From Fratercula arctica (taxonomy: Eukaryota > Chordata > Aves > Charadriiformes > Alcidae): 64,000 bases of DNA. Where the stretch lies: assembly GCA_947846985.1 (NCBI GenBank), contig CANTUZ010000002.1, positions 150,965,889 to 151,029,888 of the forward strand, in the 5' to 3' direction. Within the stretch, counting starts at the first letter, position 1. Every line of letters begins with the position of its first letter. The notes below the pieces were generated by a model. The model was given only the letters and a program-made list of their open reading frames with translations. It was not told where the DNA came from and ran no database searches. Shown here piece by piece: positions 1 through 64,000 of this stretch. The translations under genes were made by a program, and so were the position numbers.

Positions 1-3000
1 TGGTATTTTTCCTTTCCATTAAGATACTGAATAGTTCAAAGCATTTTTTCCCTAGTTGTCCACAAGAGCAATGTATTCGGAGTGCTAATTTATCTGGTGG
101 CATAAACCAAAGCCTTGAACTTGTCTGTATTGGGTGACTGCTCTAATGTTGCTGACGGCCATTCACTTTGCATTCCTGTAAAACTACTTAACAAGCTCTA
201 GCTACTGATTTTTATCAGTTAACTGACTCAGCTTGGATTAATTTTTTTCCCTTTCTGCAAGAAGTGAGATTTTGTTCCACAGACAATAAAGGTCCAAAGA
301 AATAAAGATATCCTCTTCAGGTTGGTGAATGTGTAGTAATTCCCATCAATATTTTGTTGTCTGTTCAAGTGTTAGATTTTTAACTTCCTTAGCTATGTGT
401 ACTTTTCTATGCCAGAAAGTTAGTCTTTGCACAACTAAGACACAGTTGAGTATCTGTCTGGTGAATAATTCTTTTCTTCCTTATGGTTAATAGCTGTGTG
501 GGAATGTCTGTTCCCCTGCACTGCCATCTTTGATACAAAAAGTACCCAGTGAAAATTGACTAGTTATGTAAAGACTATTCTGGCACAAACTTTTCTAGTC
601 TTTCACATTGTAACTCTGTAGTAAACAGAAAAACTTCTGGTGATTGTGTCCTTCTTTGCTTGTAAGATCTGTGATTGTTTTTTAGGGGCTCCCAAAATTT
701 ACCTGGTTTGGTGATGGCTAATAGCAATTAGGCCAGAACTATGCTTCTTTGTTAGAAGGTGCTTTCATAAACTGTTAAGTTTAAAGTAGGATGGAATGGA
801 ATGACGGGGAAGGAAGAAGATGGCAGAGAAAATGAACTCTGAAATCTTAAGACATGATATTTTTTGTCATTCCTTCGTGTTTTTTGCTCTCTGCTCTGCC
901 TCTTTATCCCCATACAAATTTACCACTTAATCCTGGTAGAATGTGCAGCATTCTTACACTTGCATACTGTCATTGTTCAAAAGTTTAGTTGCTATTCCTT
1001 AGACAAAATTAATAATAAAAGGAATTGCATATTTTGCAAACTTCTAGGTATGATTTGTCACTCTCAGCCCCAATTCATTGTGATTTATGTATAGCTCAAA
1101 GACAGAATGAATCTTGAGAATGAATTAAAAGCTGTAATCCGTAACTGCAGTCTGCTTGGCTTTCAAAACTTTTTGCCATAGTCTTTGTAATTTTATGAAA
1201 ATTATAGCATGCTGAATGTTCTTGCAGAAACCTGCCCAGCAAAACATTTTACAGTATGAGGGCCAAATTTTCAAAGAACTGATTTTGTTTGCAGTGATAC
1301 CTGCACACACTTCTTGCAGCCTCTCTTTCTCTGAACTTCAGGGAGGTGACAGGCAGTCTGAAGACAAAGTCTGACAAGATTGTGCCCAGCACCTGGGGAA
1401 ATGCACTGTTTGGGTGTAAGCCCAGTGCTGCAAATTGGAACAGTTTTGAGTGTGTGGAATTCGTGTGCTACCTACTGTTTCTGTCTCCCTGCCTCTCTTG
1501 AGCATGTTCTCTGAAGTCTTTGAGAGTGCAGAGGTGTTACTAAGCTGTTCTTGGTGCTTATTTACTCTCTTTCCTGTGTTCCAGTGTTAAGTCTCTCAAG
1601 GCAGAGAACTGTAGGACCTGCCTTTGCTCTGTCAAAACTGTCCCTACGGATTGAGAGGCTGGATGCAAGGGAATATACCTCTTGTATTAAACCTCTGGAT
1701 TTTTACTTCTAAAACCCAAAATATTTTTAATGTTAGATGGCATTAAAAAGCACCACCCTGAATCTCAAGACTACAGCCTGCCTCATTCCTTCTGTTTCTT
1801 TCTTCCCCCAAACTCTTGGAAAAAGCAGCACGTAGGAAAAAGTAATCAGTTCAGGACAGGTCTTTGGCTGCTGCTATTGCCAGAGCTGCATTGACTGTAG
1901 CAGGTCAAATGGAGAGGCCAGAGACTGTTGGATAGCACGTTCTGCCTGTTGACTCAGATGCTCCGTATGCTGCAGTCCTTAAATCTCAGAAATATGAGAA
2001 CTGTTGGCTTCTTACATGTAGTGGACCAACAAACTGTGGCATGAGCATAGTCACTTAAGAGCTATCTGGGCAAGAGATTGACACTTCTTGCCTTTAGGTA
2101 GCTTCCTTTTTTTCTTGGACTTATCAACAGAAACCTTAAGGGTGGTAGTGGCAGGGGCACCAAGGGTTTGAAAAATGAAGGAAAAACTTCAGGGGGGCTG
2201 TGGAGGTAGTGGGAAGAGGAGGGGTAAGGTTAATGGAGGAGTTTGCTAAGCTTTTCTAGCACTTTCTGTTGCTCAGCCTCTGGATAGCTTCCCTGGCTGC
2301 CTTCCCCTCTAGATCAGTTAATTCTGAATCAAATGTATAAAGATTTCCCCTTATTGACAGCCTTGGATAGCACAGGCTGCACACCTAGTAGCTCTGCTTC
2401 AGTTGTTTGCTGTGAAGGAGGGATGTGCAGAGCATCCTGGAGCAGAGCAGAAATGCTCTGTAGAGTGTTGTCTGACGTCAGTGGAGCTTGCCTGAGCAGA
2501 GAGATGCAAAGCTGTGAAAGGCTAATTGATGTACATAGGCACAATATTACTGATATTGCAGGAATGACCCAGTGTGGATTTTCCAGTTGTTCCTCTGTGC
2601 GTTTCTTCACTGAAACACCACCTTTCTCAATCATTTCATGCTTTTATTCACTTCATGGCTGCTTCTATTTGAAACCTGGGTGATGGCACAATTTAAATAG
2701 AGGCAGATTTGATTACCATTTCCAGATTACCCCTCTCTAAATCTTGACTAGCCTGCCCATGTCTACTAGTCTTGACGAGACCAAAGCAGTGCTTGCAGCT
2801 TGGCAGGTGTGTCTGCTGCTTAGGCCAGGTTTGCAAATTGAGCAGCTGGTGTTACCTTTGTCTTGTGCATGCCTAGCTTTCCTCTTGGTTACTGTGTCTT
2901 CACAAAGCTCTGAAAATTTGGCCCTGACTGACCTTAAATGTGGGGGAACTCCCACAGTAATGTGAGGTAAAGGAGGCTAGGTAATGCATACTGTCAGTGT

Positions 3001-3356
3001 AAGCAAGGAGAGCAATTTTAATTACCATATATTAACAAAGAGCATTTTTATTACCAGCTTTGCCTGCTAAACTAGAGTCTTAACATCTAACACTGTTTGT
3101 CTTCCTGTCCTCTGCTGTTAGGTTGTTAGTTTGTTTTTATAAAGAGATAAATAAAAGGTATGTCTGAGGGAAGTAGTGCACCAGGGATGTCATTTTACAA
3201 ACTAATAAACTGATATATGTGACATTTTGAATAACTTGCATCCTTTATAATTAAAATTTTGTGTTGTCTTCCTATATGTGTTTATTTTTGTTTGTTTAAA
3301 ATTGACAATTGCTTTTTATTTGAATTTAAAATGTTGTTTTCTTTCCCCACTTGCAG
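1..3356 (+). other. Intron upstream of E1 (partial)
   Basis: This is AT-rich sequence ending in a good acceptor (ctttccccacttgcag) at E1. I see no repeat family that I can name. The expected signal-peptide exon was not convincingly found here. A weak candidate at 854 is discussed in the findings. Overlapping open frames at 2329-2683 on both strands show no recognisable protein. Confidence 0.8.
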
Positions 3357-63801
<60,445 letters not shown>

Positions 63802-64000
63802 GTAAGAATGATTTCATGCTCTTCAGATCTCTACAGGCTGTTTTTTGCTATAACTATGGCTTTGTGCAGCTCCCTAAATAAATTTTCCCATGGAAAACTT
63901 TCTCAGTTGTGTACAAATTGCTTTCCTGAAATAAAAGTCTTTTTTTTTTTTTTTTATCAGACTGTATCAGCCTTTAAAATAATCTGCTGGATGTTGGCAA
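63802..64000 (+). other. Start of the intron after E20
   Basis: This contains a 16-T run at 63940-63955. No FN3-8 exon is reached. Confidence 0.9.

Noticed and set aside
2329..2683. Overlapping open frames on both strands (101 and 116 codons)
   Set aside because: They are mutual shadows without known motifs, and there is no splice site linking them in phase to E1.
63940..63980. Poly-T tract followed by atcag as the acceptor of FN3-8
   Set aside because: The frame joined in phase 1 hits a stop within a few codons (TGT ATC AGC CTT TAA) and does not resemble FN3-8.

Overview
The window is a stretch of bird genomic DNA lying inside one large, multi-exon gene on the + strand: COL14A1, encoding collagen alpha-1(XIV) (undulin), a FACIT collagen of the extracellular matrix. 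The protein was recognised from its translated exons. The bird assignment rests on the repeats: several CR1 LINEs, one ending in the ATTCTATG octamers typical of avian CR1, an avian-type LTR start, and no Alu or mammalian L1. The species cannot be named from the sequence.

I placed 20 consecutive internal coding exons (E1-E20; 2,667 nt, 889 codons) between 3357 and 63801. All reading frames join without a break. In order they encode FN3-1 (E1-E2), a lysine-rich linker (E3), the first VWA domain (E4-E7), FN3-2 (E8-E9), FN3-3 (E10-E11), FN3-4 (E12-E13), FN3-5 (E14-E15), a Thr/Ser-rich linker (E16), FN3-6 (E17-E18) and FN3-7 (E19-E20). The signal-peptide exon should lie upstream of the window. 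FN3-8, the second VWA domain, the laminin-G-like/TSPN domain and the collagenous tail should lie downstream. There is no promoter or 3' end of the main transcript here.

Everything else is intron. The 21.9-kb intron between the linker exon and the VWA domain (7889-29759) dominates the left half. Five CR1 copies were found: 10.6 kb (-), 21.9 kb (+), 36.2 kb (+), 57.9-60.75 kb (-, a long endonuclease plus reverse transcriptase copy that is clearly dead) and 62.4 kb (-). Two sequences align over nearly their whole length to 5S rRNA (38.4 kb -, 43.7 kb +). An LTR-like fragment with perfect 11-bp inverted ends lies at 43.5 kb.

The points most worth a second look are: (1) a strong acceptor followed by a short in-frame lysine-rich tail and stop at 25.1 kb, with a good poly(A) signal at 27.19 kb, which together could make a short isoform of FN3-1 plus linker; (2) a GC-AG intron inside FN3-4; (3) the pair of 5S-derived elements; (4) the LTR-like inverted repeat; and (5) an intron-phase pattern that groups FN3-1 with FN3-7. 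No clearly new biological system is visible. The strongest novelty candidates are isoform- and retroposon-level.
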